DNA from: CAZODA01 sp964578485
GTDB taxonomy: Bacteria > Bacteroidota > Bacteroidia > Bacteroidales > Marinilabiliaceae
Reading direction: 5' to 3'
Length of the DNA stretch: 62,914 bases
Assembly (NCBI GenBank): GCA_964578485.1
Contig: CAZODA010000016.1
Coordinates: 1-62,914 of the forward strand
Under the pieces are notes generated by a model. That model ran no database searches and was not told where the DNA came from. It saw only the letters and a list, made by a program, of their open reading frames with translations. Below are positions 36,146-44,605 of the stretch, piece by piece (within the stretch, counting starts at the first letter, position 1; every line of letters starts with the position of its first letter). Made by a program: the position numbers and the translations under genes.

Positions 36146-36928
36146 ATGAATACATTTAAGAATAAAAGCAAAAAGATTTTTGTTCGTGTGTTCGATAACC
36201 GTCAAAACGGATCTGTTTTTGTTGCAAGGCAGATAGCCACACTTATTAAAAACAGAAATTGCTTAAACCAGTCAACAATACTAGGATTAGCTACCGGCAA
36301 TACACCGGTTTTAGTGTATAAAGAATTAATCAGGTTACATAAACAAGAAGGTTTAAGTTTTAAAAATGTTGTCACTTTTAATCTTGATGAATATTTTCCT
36401 ATGTCTTCTGTGGATAGTCATAGTTATCATAAATTTATGTTTGTTAACTTCTTCTCTCATATTGATATTAATCCCGAAAATATTCATATACCTGAAGGAA
36501 CGCTTCCATATCAGGAGATCGACACATATTGTAATGGCTATGATAAAAGGATAGAATTGTTGGGTGGCTTAGATGTTTTATTGTTGGGCATAGGGCGATC
36601 GGGACATATTGGTTTTAATGAGCCCGGGTCATTACCTTCTGATGGAACCCGTTTGGTTAATTTGGATAGAATTACTATTGATGATGCCTCTGTTGCTTTT
36701 GGAGGTGCTGAAAATGTGCCTGTAAGGGCTATTACCATGGGCGTTAAAACGATCCTCAAATCAAAAAAAATATTCCTTATGGCATGGGGACAAAAGAAAG
36801 CAGATGTTGTATTTAAGGCTGTTGAAGGTGAAATTTCCACCGAAGTTCCAGCTACCTTTCTTCAACGACATAACAATTGTGTGTTTGTTTTAGATACTCA
36901 GGCAGCCTCGCGTTTGAATAATTATTAA
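36146..36928 (+). CDS. Glucosamine-6-phosphate deaminase family protein (NagB-like)
   Basis: A 260-residue member of the NagB family, which converts glucosamine 6-phosphate to fructose 6-phosphate and ammonia. LGLATGNTP (46-54), FNLDEY (78-83) and GIGRSGHIGFNEPG (148-161) are present. In E. coli NagB the third motif reads NDGHIAFNEP, where the aspartate takes part in ring opening and catalysis; here a serine (152) stands there, while the His (154) and Glu (159) remain. This variant may be normal for one Bacteroidota subfamily, or the substrate may differ. It is first in the order NagB-like, MFS transporter, LacI-type regulator, with a ROK kinase convergent, which points to amino-sugar use. 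Confidence 0.85.
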   Translation: MNTFKNKSKKIFVRVFDNRQNGSVFVARQIATLIKNRNCLNQSTILGLATGNTPVLVYKELIRLHKQEGLSFKNVVTFNLDEYFPMSSVDSHSYHKFMFVNFFSHIDINPENIHIPEGTLPYQEIDTYCNGYDKRIELLGGLDVLLLGIGRSGHIGFNEPGSLPSDGTRLVNLDRITIDDASVAFGGAENVPVRAITMGVKTILKSKKIFLMAWGQKKADVVFKAVEGEISTEVPATFLQRHNNCVFVLDTQAASRLNNY

Positions 36929-37123
36929 TTATTTTCATGTTATATATATAGCTGTCACGGTTACATAGAGTCTATCGGATTTTATTTTAAATACTTTTCT
37001 GTAGCAAAGGCAATAAATTAGTTTTTAAGTATTATTTTTAAGCGTTACCCTTTCCTGCTGTTCAAGATAATTTATAAAATACAATAATTATGAATAATGT
37101 AGTTTTATTAATTGTTTGATTTT

Positions 37124-38344
37124 ATGAATAAAAGAGAAGAAAAAATAAAAAATTCCAATTATTACTTTTTCCCAATGCTTATATTGGGAACTATGTTTTT
37201 TTCAATAGGCTTTGCCTTAGGAATCAATAGTTATCTTATCCCCCTTTTAAATCAAGGTTTAGAGATTTCTTCAACAGAATCATATTTAGTTTTGGCGGCT
37301 ACTTTTTCAGCATTTTTAATTTTTGGCTACCCTTCTTCTTTTGTTATAAAAAAAATTGGATACAAAAATACTATGGCTTTGTCTTTCCTGTTGTTCTCAA
37401 CAGGTTTTTTCCTTTTTATACCTTCTGCGCAGAAAGAAAGCCTGCCTTTGTTTCTAACAGCATCCTTTATAAGCGGTATAGGAAATACCTTTCTTCAGGC
37501 AAGTGTAAATCCCTATGTTACCATTTTAGGGCCCATTGAAAGTGCAGCAAAAAGAATCAGTATAATGGGAATTGCCAATAAAATGGCATGGCCTGTTGCT
37601 CCTGTGTTCTTAGCTCTTGTTATAGGGAAAAGTGTTGATATGGTAAGTTTAACCGATACTAAAGTTCCTTTTATTATCATCATTGGCATTTTCCTTCTTT
37701 TAGGAATATTTGCATTGCTTGCTCCATTGCCCGAAGTGAAAGCAAAAGGTGAAGATTTAACTGATTTGGATGATTGCCCTTATGCTGCCAAAAAAACTTC
37801 TATATGGCAGTTCCCTCATCTATTGGCAGGTGTTTTGGCTTTGTTTTTATACGTTGGTGTTGAAACAATTTCTTTAAGCACCTTGGTTGATTATGCCAAG
37901 AGTATAAATTTGCCTAATCCCGAATTTTATGCCGGAATTGCTCCAATTGGAATGGTAATAGGATATTTGGCAGGAATAATTTTGATACCAAAATATTTGA
38001 GCCAGTCAAAGGCCTTATTAATTGTGTCTTCAATTGCAATTGCAGGCTCACTTATGGTTGTTTTAAGCCCTCCGCAGATATCGATATATTTCGTCTTTTT
38101 TATGGCTCTTGGTTGTTCACTTATGTGGCCGGCTATCTGGCCATTGGCAATGACCGATCTGGGACGGTTTACCAAAGCAGGTAGTTCACTGATGGTAGTG
38201 GCAATAGTAGGTGGTGCATTAATTCCTTTGTTGTATGCTTATGTGAAAGATGTTTTTGGCGCCCAAAATGCGTATTGGGTGGCAGTTCCAATTTTTATAT
38301 ACATACTTTATTATGCCCTAAAAGGACATAAAATCAGGGTTTGA
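37124..38344 (+). CDS. Sugar MFS transporter, FucP/GluP-like
   Basis: An inner-membrane major-facilitator protein of about 406 residues with 12 spans. The ATG at 37124 is preferred over a TTG four codons upstream. The first span includes MLILGTMFFSIGFALGINSY, and the conserved GNTFLQASVNPYVTILGP segment (about 122-140) is typical of the FucP/NagP-type sugar:proton symporters of Bacteroidota. Located between the NagB-like enzyme and the LacI-type regulator, it probably imports an amino sugar or a related monosaccharide. Which sugar is not visible. Confidence 0.85.
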   Translation: MNKREEKIKNSNYYFFPMLILGTMFFSIGFALGINSYLIPLLNQGLEISSTESYLVLAATFSAFLIFGYPSSFVIKKIGYKNTMALSFLLFSTGFFLFIPSAQKESLPLFLTASFISGIGNTFLQASVNPYVTILGPIESAAKRISIMGIANKMAWPVAPVFLALVIGKSVDMVSLTDTKVPFIIIIGIFLLLGIFALLAPLPEVKAKGEDLTDLDDCPYAAKKTSIWQFPHLLAGVLALFLYVGVETISLSTLVDYAKSINLPNPEFYAGIAPIGMVIGYLAGIILIPKYLSQSKALLIVSSIAIAGSLMVVLSPPQISIYFVFFMALGCSLMWPAIWPLAMTDLGRFTKAGSSLMVVAIVGGALIPLLYAYVKDVFGAQNAYWVAVPIFIYILYYALKGHKIRV

Positions 38345-38411
38345 CTTTCGAAATATTGCACACATAAGGGTTTCATTATTTTTAAAAGGTTTTTATCAGG
38401 AAATTTGAAAA

Positions 38412-39488
38412 ATGAGTGATTCGTCAAATAAGACTGGTGGGAGAGCCCCACGTATTAAAGATATCGCTGAGAAAGCCGGTGTTTCAACCGGTACCGTTGA
38501 TCGGGTTATTCATAAGCGTGGTAAAGTATCACCGGAAGTAAAAAACCGTGTTCTGCAGGTAATTAATGAATTAAATTATAAGCCTAATGTAATTGCTAGG
38601 GCTTTAGTAATTAATCGGAGTTTTAAAATTGCTGCATTAATTCCGGATCCTCAATATGATGAATATTGGGAAGCACCATTCAGAGGAATTGATGAAGCAC
38701 AGGAACAACTAAGGTTATATGGTGTTGAAGTTATTAAACACCTGTTTAAACAGGATGATCCGGAGTCGTTCAAATCAGAAGCAGAAGCCATCTCTGAAAT
38801 TGCTTATGACGGAATTGTGGCAGCACCACTTTTTTATAGAGAAGCATTGTCGTTTATGAGAAAGTGGCAACTCCAAAAAACACCTTTTAATTTGTTTAAT
38901 ACCAATATCCCCGATTATGAACCTCTGGTATATATAGGGCAAAATTCGTATCAAAGTGGATTGTTGGCAGGCAAATTATTACATTATGGAAGTAAAAATG
39001 CCGGCACTTTTATTATTGCACATATAGATGAAGATGTTCCTAATTCTACTCATTTGGTGAAAAAAGAACAGGGCTTCCTTGATTATTTTGATGAATATGG
39101 ACTATTTGGCTATCAAACTTTTTCAGTTGATTTGAAAGGACATAATGATAAAGAGTCCTTTTTTAAGCAATTAGATGTATTATTTTCAAAGCATTGGGAT
39201 ATAAGAGGATTTTTTGTTACCACCTCACGAGCCTATGCCATTGCAAGTTATATTAAAAGCAGAGGTCTTAAAAATGTTCTGCTTGTTGGCTATGATTTGC
39301 TGAAAAGAAATATTGAATTTTTAAATGAAGGGATAATTGATTTTTTAATTAATCAAAATCCAAAAGGGCAGGGTTTCTATGGTGTACAGCTGATGGCCGA
39401 TTACCTGATTTTTAACAAACAAGCAGAATCTATCCATTATTTGCCTTTGGACGTAATAACAAAAGAAAATGTGCAAAGTTATATATAA
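38412..39488 (+). CDS. LacI-family transcriptional regulator
   Basis: A 358-residue repressor or activator. The N-terminal helix-turn-helix (about 13-65, RIKDIAEKAGVSTGTVDRVI, then NRVLQVINELNYKPN) includes the LacI hinge, and the rest is a periplasmic-binding-protein-like sugar sensor (from IAALIPDPQYDEYW). It should bind palindromic operators and respond to a sugar or sugar phosphate. It follows the transporter by 67 bases and ends 7 bases from the convergent ROK kinase, so it likely controls this amino-sugar cluster. Confidence 0.9.
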   Translation: MSDSSNKTGGRAPRIKDIAEKAGVSTGTVDRVIHKRGKVSPEVKNRVLQVINELNYKPNVIARALVINRSFKIAALIPDPQYDEYWEAPFRGIDEAQEQLRLYGVEVIKHLFKQDDPESFKSEAEAISEIAYDGIVAAPLFYREALSFMRKWQLQKTPFNLFNTNIPDYEPLVYIGQNSYQSGLLAGKLLHYGSKNAGTFIIAHIDEDVPNSTHLVKKEQGFLDYFDEYGLFGYQTFSVDLKGHNDKESFFKQLDVLFSKHWDIRGFFVTTSRAYAIASYIKSRGLKNVLLVGYDLLKRNIEFLNEGIIDFLINQNPKGQGFYGVQLMADYLIFNKQAESIHYLPLDVITKENVQSYI

Positions 39489-39495
39489 AGATGTT

Positions 39496-40344
39496 TTATA
39501 ACTTTTCTAAAAATAAAGCGGCTGCGCCCAAAATGGCAATATCTTTTATTTGTGAAGGAAAAATTTTTATGCGTTTAATAGTCTGTGAATATGGGAAGGA
39601 AGATAATTCCTCATGCATAGCTTTTTCGTAGAAATTGAAAGATCGCGAAACCGAACCTCCCAGAATAATTGCTGCCGGATCTATTGCAAAAAGAATACAT
39701 TTAATGGCATTAGCCAGATGTCGCCCATATTCTTCAAATACTTTAAGTGCATAGCAGTCTCTTTTTGCAGCCAATGCGGCTAGACCACTTCCATCTAAAG
39801 TACCAAGCGAGGTGAAATATTGTCCACTGCAATAACTCTCATAGTCTTTATCTAAATAGGGAATCATTCCAAATTCTCCCGAACCACAATTTTGATCTTG
39901 CAGAAGGCGCCCCCACTTGATAATTCCTGCCCCTAATCCGGTACCTGTAATTAAACCAACAAAATCATCAAATCCTTTACCTGCTCCAAAAAACCGCTCT
40001 CCTGCTGCAAAGCAATTAGCATCATTGTTAATATAAACAGGAACTCCAAACTCATCTGATAAAGTTTGTCCAAGAGGAACTTTTTTCCATGATGGTATAT
40101 TTTGCATATCAAAAACCATCCCGGTATTTGCATCAACAAGACCAGGTACTCCTATACCTATGCCTTTAACTTCAGATGTCCATACTTTATGTATTGTACC
40201 GGCCAAGATATCCATTACTTCTTTCCAGCTTTCAGTTTTTGGCACTCCTGCGGTTTCAATAGTAATAATATTACCATCGACTACTCTTCCTGAACGCATA
40301 TTTGTACCTCCGAGATCAATTCCTATTATTGCTTCCTTTTCCAT
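39496..40344 (-). CDS. ROK-family sugar kinase
   Basis: A 282-residue cytoplasmic kinase starting at MEKEAIIGIDLGGTNMR; a TTG nine codons upstream is less likely. ROK kinases phosphorylate glucose, N-acetylglucosamine, mannose or similar sugars. The phosphate loop DLGGTN, the IGVPGLVD block, INNDANCFAAGE and GTGLGAGI are present. The zinc motif CxCGxxGCxE expected in the middle is replaced by YESYCSGQYF with a single cysteine, so the metal site seems lost or altered. It probably supplies the phosphorylated amino sugar to the NagB-like enzyme. It is convergent with the LacI-type regulator. Confidence 0.87.
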   Translation of the reverse strand: MEKEAIIGIDLGGTNMRSGRVVDGNIITIETAGVPKTESWKEVMDILAGTIHKVWTSEVKGIGIGVPGLVDANTGMVFDMQNIPSWKKVPLGQTLSDEFGVPVYINNDANCFAAGERFFGAGKGFDDFVGLITGTGLGAGIIKWGRLLQDQNCGSGEFGMIPYLDKDYESYCSGQYFTSLGTLDGSGLAALAAKRDCYALKVFEEYGRHLANAIKCILFAIDPAAIILGGSVSRSFNFYEKAMHEELSSFPYSQTIKRIKIFPSQIKDIAILGAAALFLEKL

Positions 40345-40436
40345 TGTATTTACTGTTTTTTGTTTCAACAAATAAATTTAAAGTATTTTTTTAAAAACCT
40401 TTCTCATTAATCTTTTGCAAGACACAATTCATTATG

Positions 40437-41069
40437 TTACCAAATCCAAGCCGGGAAATTTAACTGATCACCATATACTATAATGTCAAAAGCTGCATGT
40501 GCCAGCATAGCGCCATAAACCTGTTGTGATCGGAATCTCATATAGCCAAATAAACAACCCACAATGAAGGTAAATAAGATCAATGATTTTATATTGATAA
40601 ATATGCCAACAGATGATGAAGCTAAAAGGAGTCCTTTATAAGCGGCATGACCTGCAGAAGCAATAATAATTCCAAGTGCAGGATGAAATTTTAAATATAG
40701 TCCTTGTATAAATCCTCTATAAACAAGTTCTTCTGTCATCCCTATTATTGGTCCGATAACCGCAACAACACCTAAGGTTATAGGAAAAAGAGATTCAGAA
40801 TAAAGAAAGCGGTAGAAAATCCCAATAAGGATTCCAACAATAATTCCTGTTAACAGCCATAATATTGAGCTATTTCCTTTTTTATGAAGCCCTAACAAAA
40901 ATATGATATTCTCACTTTTTATTGCTGTAATTATAATAAGAAGAGCAGCCGTTCCCAAAGAAATAAAAGCAGGAATAGTATTTCCGGAGAAATAACCAAA
41001 GACAGCCATTGTAATAATAATGGCTATCCCCAATAGAGAATTTGCTGAAACAAATGAATTCAGCTTCAT
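40437..41069 (-). CDS. CPBP-family intramembrane glutamic protease
   Basis: A 210-residue protein with six to seven hydrophobic spans. The family motifs are all present: EELVYRG (113-119, two glutamates and an arginine), histidine 141 in SAGHAAYK, and LAHAAFD (189-195). CPBP proteases cleave inside membranes; some process C-terminal sorting tails. The gene begins 4 bases after the stop of a lipoprotein gene whose product ends in a Cys/Gly motif, a membrane span and a basic tail, so the lipoprotein is a candidate dedicated substrate. A general role such as bacteriocin self-immunity is the alternative. Confidence 0.85.
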   Translation of the reverse strand: MKLNSFVSANSLLGIAIIITMAVFGYFSGNTIPAFISLGTAALLIIITAIKSENIIFLLGLHKKGNSSILWLLTGIIVGILIGIFYRFLYSESLFPITLGVVAVIGPIIGMTEELVYRGFIQGLYLKFHPALGIIIASAGHAAYKGLLLASSSVGIFINIKSLILFTFIVGCLFGYMRFRSQQVYGAMLAHAAFDIIVYGDQLNFPAWIW

Positions 41070-41073
41070 AAAA

Positions 41074-42423
41074 CTATATTTTACTTTCTTTTCTTCTGAA
41101 AATAATTATTATGAAAAATACCGGTAATAGCAATAAGATCCATCCCGAGCCAAGGCAAAATCCTTTTCCCGGAACAACTGTTACTTGGGGCATCCTTTCT
41201 GTAACAGCCATTATTTCATTATTTCTTTCATGAAAGTTTTCATGGTAGATGGTTAGCAGCTCCAATTCTTTAAGATCAGGGAGAGATTCAAGTGAAGCAT
41301 CACTAAAGGAGCTGAGACTTTTTAAATGTCTCAGATTTTCCAATGGTTTATAATCGGAAATATTTTCATTTTCTATTATCTCCAATACTTCAATGTTGGG
41401 ATGTTGGGCACACCAAGTGGTAAAAGAAGACTGAGTAATATTTACAGGTAAGGAAGTCCATTTTAGTTTCGGTAAATGCGGCAAATCGCCCTGCCATTCC
41501 GAGCCTGTTAATCCTAATGCTTCCAACTTGGTCATGGAAGCTAAGATTTCTGTTGATATAAAGGAATCTACCAACATTACAAATAAGCTTTTCAACTGTT
41601 TATTATCCTTAAGTACTGAAAAGTCAAAAACAGGACTTCCCCAATGAATCAGGTTCTCAAGTTTTAAAAGTCGCTCAAAATCATGATCTGAAGTTATGCC
41701 TTCATCTTTTCCTGCAATTATAAGAGTTTTCAAGCTTGGAATATCTAAATAAAAATAATCGTCACCTTCTAAAGGAAGTGAAACCGCTAAAAGGGCAGTG
41801 TTTTTCATTCCTTTTTTCCACCCTTCATCAGCTTTTATCCACTGTAGATTTTGCATGTCAACCCAATTGGGATTTAAATGATTCAACAGCTTCGAAAGCT
41901 GGTTTATTTCATCATTTCCTTCTACGGCAAGATTTATTCCCGATTTATTAGGGAGATTTGTTTCAATCCAGGAAAATAAAATATCATTTAAAGGTAAATC
42001 AATCATAAGTAAGTCGATACCCGATAAGGCCTTTTCTCCAAGCCCTGATGGTAAAACCGGTGGGAGACTGTCATATCGTAAATCAATAGAATGAAGCTTA
42101 CCATTAATAAAAGTAAAGGCAGGATTGTTTTTATCAAATTCCAGATCAAGGGAAGTGCCAAAAGAACTTTTATACCTTAAAAATGTGACCTGATCACTTT
42201 CACTTGCCTCAAAACCAATTAAATCGCCTTCACTAACAGTGATATAAATATTTTTTTCATCTTCAAATTCGGCAAGTGAACCAAAAAACAGTGAAGAATG
42301 GGAGCCATTGTAAGCTATATCTGCACCACTTATTTTAAGTATGTGAAATTTAGCCTTACTTGTACATCCGGCAAAAAGCAGAATGATTATTGAAAAATAA
42401 AAATGAAACTTAGGTGCTAACAT
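41074..42423 (-). CDS. Leucine-rich lipoprotein with C-terminal sorting-like tail
   Basis: A 449-residue protein with two export features. The N-terminus is a lipoprotein signal (lipobox LFAGC, cysteine 20). The C-terminus has a three-part tail: GKGFCLGSGW (419-428), a hydrophobic span (429-442, ILLLLPVFFIIIIF) and RRKESK. Residues about 190-410 show irregular leucine-rich spacing (LENLIHWG, LKSLFVML, LEALGLTG, LKELELLTIY), suggesting a curved repeat fold for binding. The tail resembles the cysteine- or glycine-type tails processed by CPBP-related sorting enzymes, and a CPBP protease gene follows within 4 bases. Function is unknown; display on the cell surface after cleavage is a hypothesis. 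A plain C-terminal anchor is the simple alternative. Confidence 0.6.
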   Translation of the reverse strand: MLAPKFHFYFSIIILLFAGCTSKAKFHILKISGADIAYNGSHSSLFFGSLAEFEDEKNIYITVSEGDLIGFEASESDQVTFLRYKSSFGTSLDLEFDKNNPAFTFINGKLHSIDLRYDSLPPVLPSGLGEKALSGIDLLMIDLPLNDILFSWIETNLPNKSGINLAVEGNDEINQLSKLLNHLNPNWVDMQNLQWIKADEGWKKGMKNTALLAVSLPLEGDDYFYLDIPSLKTLIIAGKDEGITSDHDFERLLKLENLIHWGSPVFDFSVLKDNKQLKSLFVMLVDSFISTEILASMTKLEALGLTGSEWQGDLPHLPKLKWTSLPVNITQSSFTTWCAQHPNIEVLEIIENENISDYKPLENLRHLKSLSSFSDASLESLPDLKELELLTIYHENFHERNNEIMAVTERMPQVTVVPGKGFCLGSGWILLLLPVFFIIIIFRRKESKI

Positions 42424-42475
42424 AATTTTTGAATTGGATTAGTAAGACTTTTATATAAGCCACAAGTTATAAAAA

Positions 42476-43168
42476 TTAATCAAGGAATTTCTTATTTCTA
42501 ACACAGTTCTCCATCTTACATATATCGCACTGGTAAGTTCTTTTCCTAACATTTGGTCCTACTGCAATAATACCGCTCACGGATTTAATAGGCAGCATAA
42601 GGCATGAATTGGTTAATTCTATTTTTGATATTCCTTCCGGCAAAAGAGAAAACAGTTTTTTTTGTTCTATTAAGGGCCAATCGCAGTAACCCGGACTGTA
42701 ATTATTGCTGATTTTAAGCCCATTTTCTTTCGCTTCAACAGCTAATATCTCTATTAGCTCTTCTACAACTCCTTCTGCTAATATTGAACCTAATGAGTTG
42801 GCTATGAATTCTTTCAATATATCATCCTCTTGTTTGATTTGCTGATACCATTTGTCAAATTCATTTCCGAGTGTAGCGGTAAAAACAGCAATTTGTTCTG
42901 CCTCTTTCATTGCAGTAGCAATAATTATTCCTGTATTGAAAGTTAGATTTTTAATTTCTACAACAGCTTTGTCTATCCTTTTACCTCGGAAAATTTTATA
43001 TCCACAATGTGCTGTGCAAATTGTTTGCAAGAAGGCAAACATTTCATCAATAATCTGTAATATGTCTTCTGTTGGAGTATGAGTGCCATAGCCCATAAGT
43101 AAATATAACTCTTTGTAATTAAGATGTCTGCTTTTTAATTTTGTTTGAAAATAATTAATCAGATTCAT
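42476..43168 (-). CDS. Cobalamin-methyltransferase reactivation-domain protein
   Basis: A 230-residue protein resembling the activation domain of B12-dependent methionine synthase, which helps reduce and methylate an oxidised corrinoid. The SPGYCDWPLIEQ stretch (158-169) and MLPIKSVSGIIAVGP (191-205) are the family signature. The C-terminus carries CDICKMENC (cysteines 214, 217, 222), a possible metal or iron-sulfur site. Its start overlaps the stop of the uroporphyrinogen-decarboxylase-like methyltransferase by four bases (ATGA), so they are coupled. Such small proteins occur in corrinoid methyltransferase operons, but here the corrinoid protein survives only as a fragment. Confidence 0.8.
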   Translation of the reverse strand: MNLINYFQTKLKSRHLNYKELYLLMGYGTHTPTEDILQIIDEMFAFLQTICTAHCGYKIFRGKRIDKAVVEIKNLTFNTGIIIATAMKEAEQIAVFTATLGNEFDKWYQQIKQEDDILKEFIANSLGSILAEGVVEELIEILAVEAKENGLKISNNYSPGYCDWPLIEQKKLFSLLPEGISKIELTNSCLMLPIKSVSGIIAVGPNVRKRTYQCDICKMENCVRNKKFLD

Positions 43169-44169
43169 TTTAGGTTATATTCATTCAATACTTCATAAAA
43201 GGTTTTTATATTTTCAATAGGAATATGCGGTGGAACATCACATCCTGTTGATAAAATAAAGTTTGGAAATTCCCTTGTAGCCTCCAGTAATGCTCTTGTT
43301 GCATCCCTTACTACTTCTGTTTTTGATGAGTTAAAGATTTCTACAGGATCAAGATTCCCCATAACTAATGAATCCTTTGGACAGCCTTTGATAGCTTCTA
43401 CCATATCAATTTTGTTTCCAAAATGAAAACCCATAGCTTCTGTTTCAACCATAGCAGCTGTACAGTGCCCGGTGTTACCACAATTGTGAAGGACAAGCAT
43501 AAAGCTGTCATCCTGAACAGCATTAACTATTTCTTTTACATAGCGAGAGGAAAATTCGCTACTCTCTTCATTCGATAATAACCCGGCAATAGGTTCGGCA
43601 ATAATAACACCTTGAACGTTTTGCTTTTTTATTTCAATGCAATATGTTTTAAGAAATTCAGTACATTTTTCTAACAATAAATGTACAATATCGGGTTCAC
43701 AATGGCAAGCTATCATCAATTCCGACATGTCATAAAGTCGCCCGGCTAATGAAAATGGCCCTATCATACCACCAAATATTGGTTTGTCTTTTATGTTGTC
43801 AGCAGTTAATTTACATGCTTTAAGGAATTCAGGTATTCGCCCTTTTGTTAAAGATGGTATTTGTAGGTTTTTTATGTCATCTAAATTAGATAATAAAGGC
43901 TCTGTTATCGCCGGTATTTCGTTTTCCGGAATTAATGTCTTTGCACCAAAGGCTTCAGCTTCAACCGTTAAATCCATAATAGTGGTGTATGCTGCTGCAG
44001 GAAAGCGTTCATCCATTGTTTTTATTGATGCATATTGTATTGATCCATCGCTAACAGCTTCTGAAACAGTATGATTTAGAAACTCAATTCCGGGATGAGT
44101 CATAAGGGGAATTGCAACTCTTTCTTTTTGGGAAATTATATTATTTCTCCATTCTTTCATATTCCTCAT
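43165..44169 (-). CDS. Uroporphyrinogen-decarboxylase-family corrinoid methyltransferase
   Basis: A 334-residue protein of the UroD/MtaA superfamily; MtaA-type members move a methyl group between a corrinoid protein and another acceptor. A zinc-type motif LHNCGNTGHC (227-236) is visible, with a further cysteine near the end (LSTGCDVPPH) completing a likely His-Cys-Cys site. Residues of true haem-pathway decarboxylases, such as an N-terminal RPP motif, are not seen, so methyl transfer is preferred. It overlaps the reactivation-domain gene by four bases. A corrinoid-protein fragment lies just upstream on the same strand. Confidence 0.8.
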   Translation of the reverse strand: MRNMKEWRNNIISQKERVAIPLMTHPGIEFLNHTVSEAVSDGSIQYASIKTMDERFPAAAYTTIMDLTVEAEAFGAKTLIPENEIPAITEPLLSNLDDIKNLQIPSLTKGRIPEFLKACKLTADNIKDKPIFGGMIGPFSLAGRLYDMSELMIACHCEPDIVHLLLEKCTEFLKTYCIEIKKQNVQGVIIAEPIAGLLSNEESSEFSSRYVKEIVNAVQDDSFMLVLHNCGNTGHCTAAMVETEAMGFHFGNKIDMVEAIKGCPKDSLVMGNLDPVEIFNSSKTEVVRDATRALLEATREFPNFILSTGCDVPPHIPIENIKTFYEVLNEYNLK

Positions 44170-44268
44170 ATATAGTTTAATTAATAAGCAACTGAATTAA
44201 TAAAACTTGATTTTTCTTTTAGCGAAGAAACTGATTTATTTAGTAAATGACAAAGAATCTATTTGACT

Positions 44269-44379
44269 AATTCTTTGGCTACACTTAATGCTGCGTTTGC
44301 ATTTGAGCTATACCCATCAGCTCCAATTAGTTTAAAGAGTTTCTCTGATACTTTATGCACCACCAAGCTTTATTTCTCC
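44269..44379 (-). pseudogene. C-terminal fragment of a corrinoid protein
   Basis: The minus strand encodes SLVVHKVSEKLFKLIGADGY followed by SSNANAALSVAKELVK and a stop. The GADGY..NA..A...AKEL pattern is the usual end of B12-binding corrinoid proteins of small methyltransferase systems. An in-frame stop lies just upstream, and no further homology was recognised in the 225 bases before it. The remnant ends about 100 bases before the methyltransferase gene, exactly where an intact corrinoid-protein gene would sit. Confidence 0.6.
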
Positions 44380-44605
44380 ACTTACATTTCAGCCTTGGCT
44401 AGTTTATAGCATTTACAGCTCTACAGCGAATTTTTATTAAATTATGCTTGTAGTGCCTTGCCTTTTTTCTTTTTTTACTTTGACTCTGTTGATTTCTTCT
44501 AGGTTCCAAATCAAATTAATTTGTATCTTTAATTTATTGTTAACACCTTATTTTACGCCGTGATATGTGCTTTCGAACTTGTAAATTTCTTTCAAATTAT
44601 AGCTC
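44380..44605. other. AT-rich divergent intergenic region
   Basis: No gene was seen. It should hold promoters for the GH127 fusion gene (plus strand) and for the methyltransferase pair (minus strand), but no exact TAnnTTTG box was found. A T-rich run at 44463-44480 may end minus-strand or plus-strand transcripts. Confidence 0.3.

Noticed and set aside
44170..44605. Cobalamin riboswitch before the methyltransferase pair
   Set aside because: No B12-box-like sequence was seen; instead part of the region encodes a corrinoid-protein remnant.
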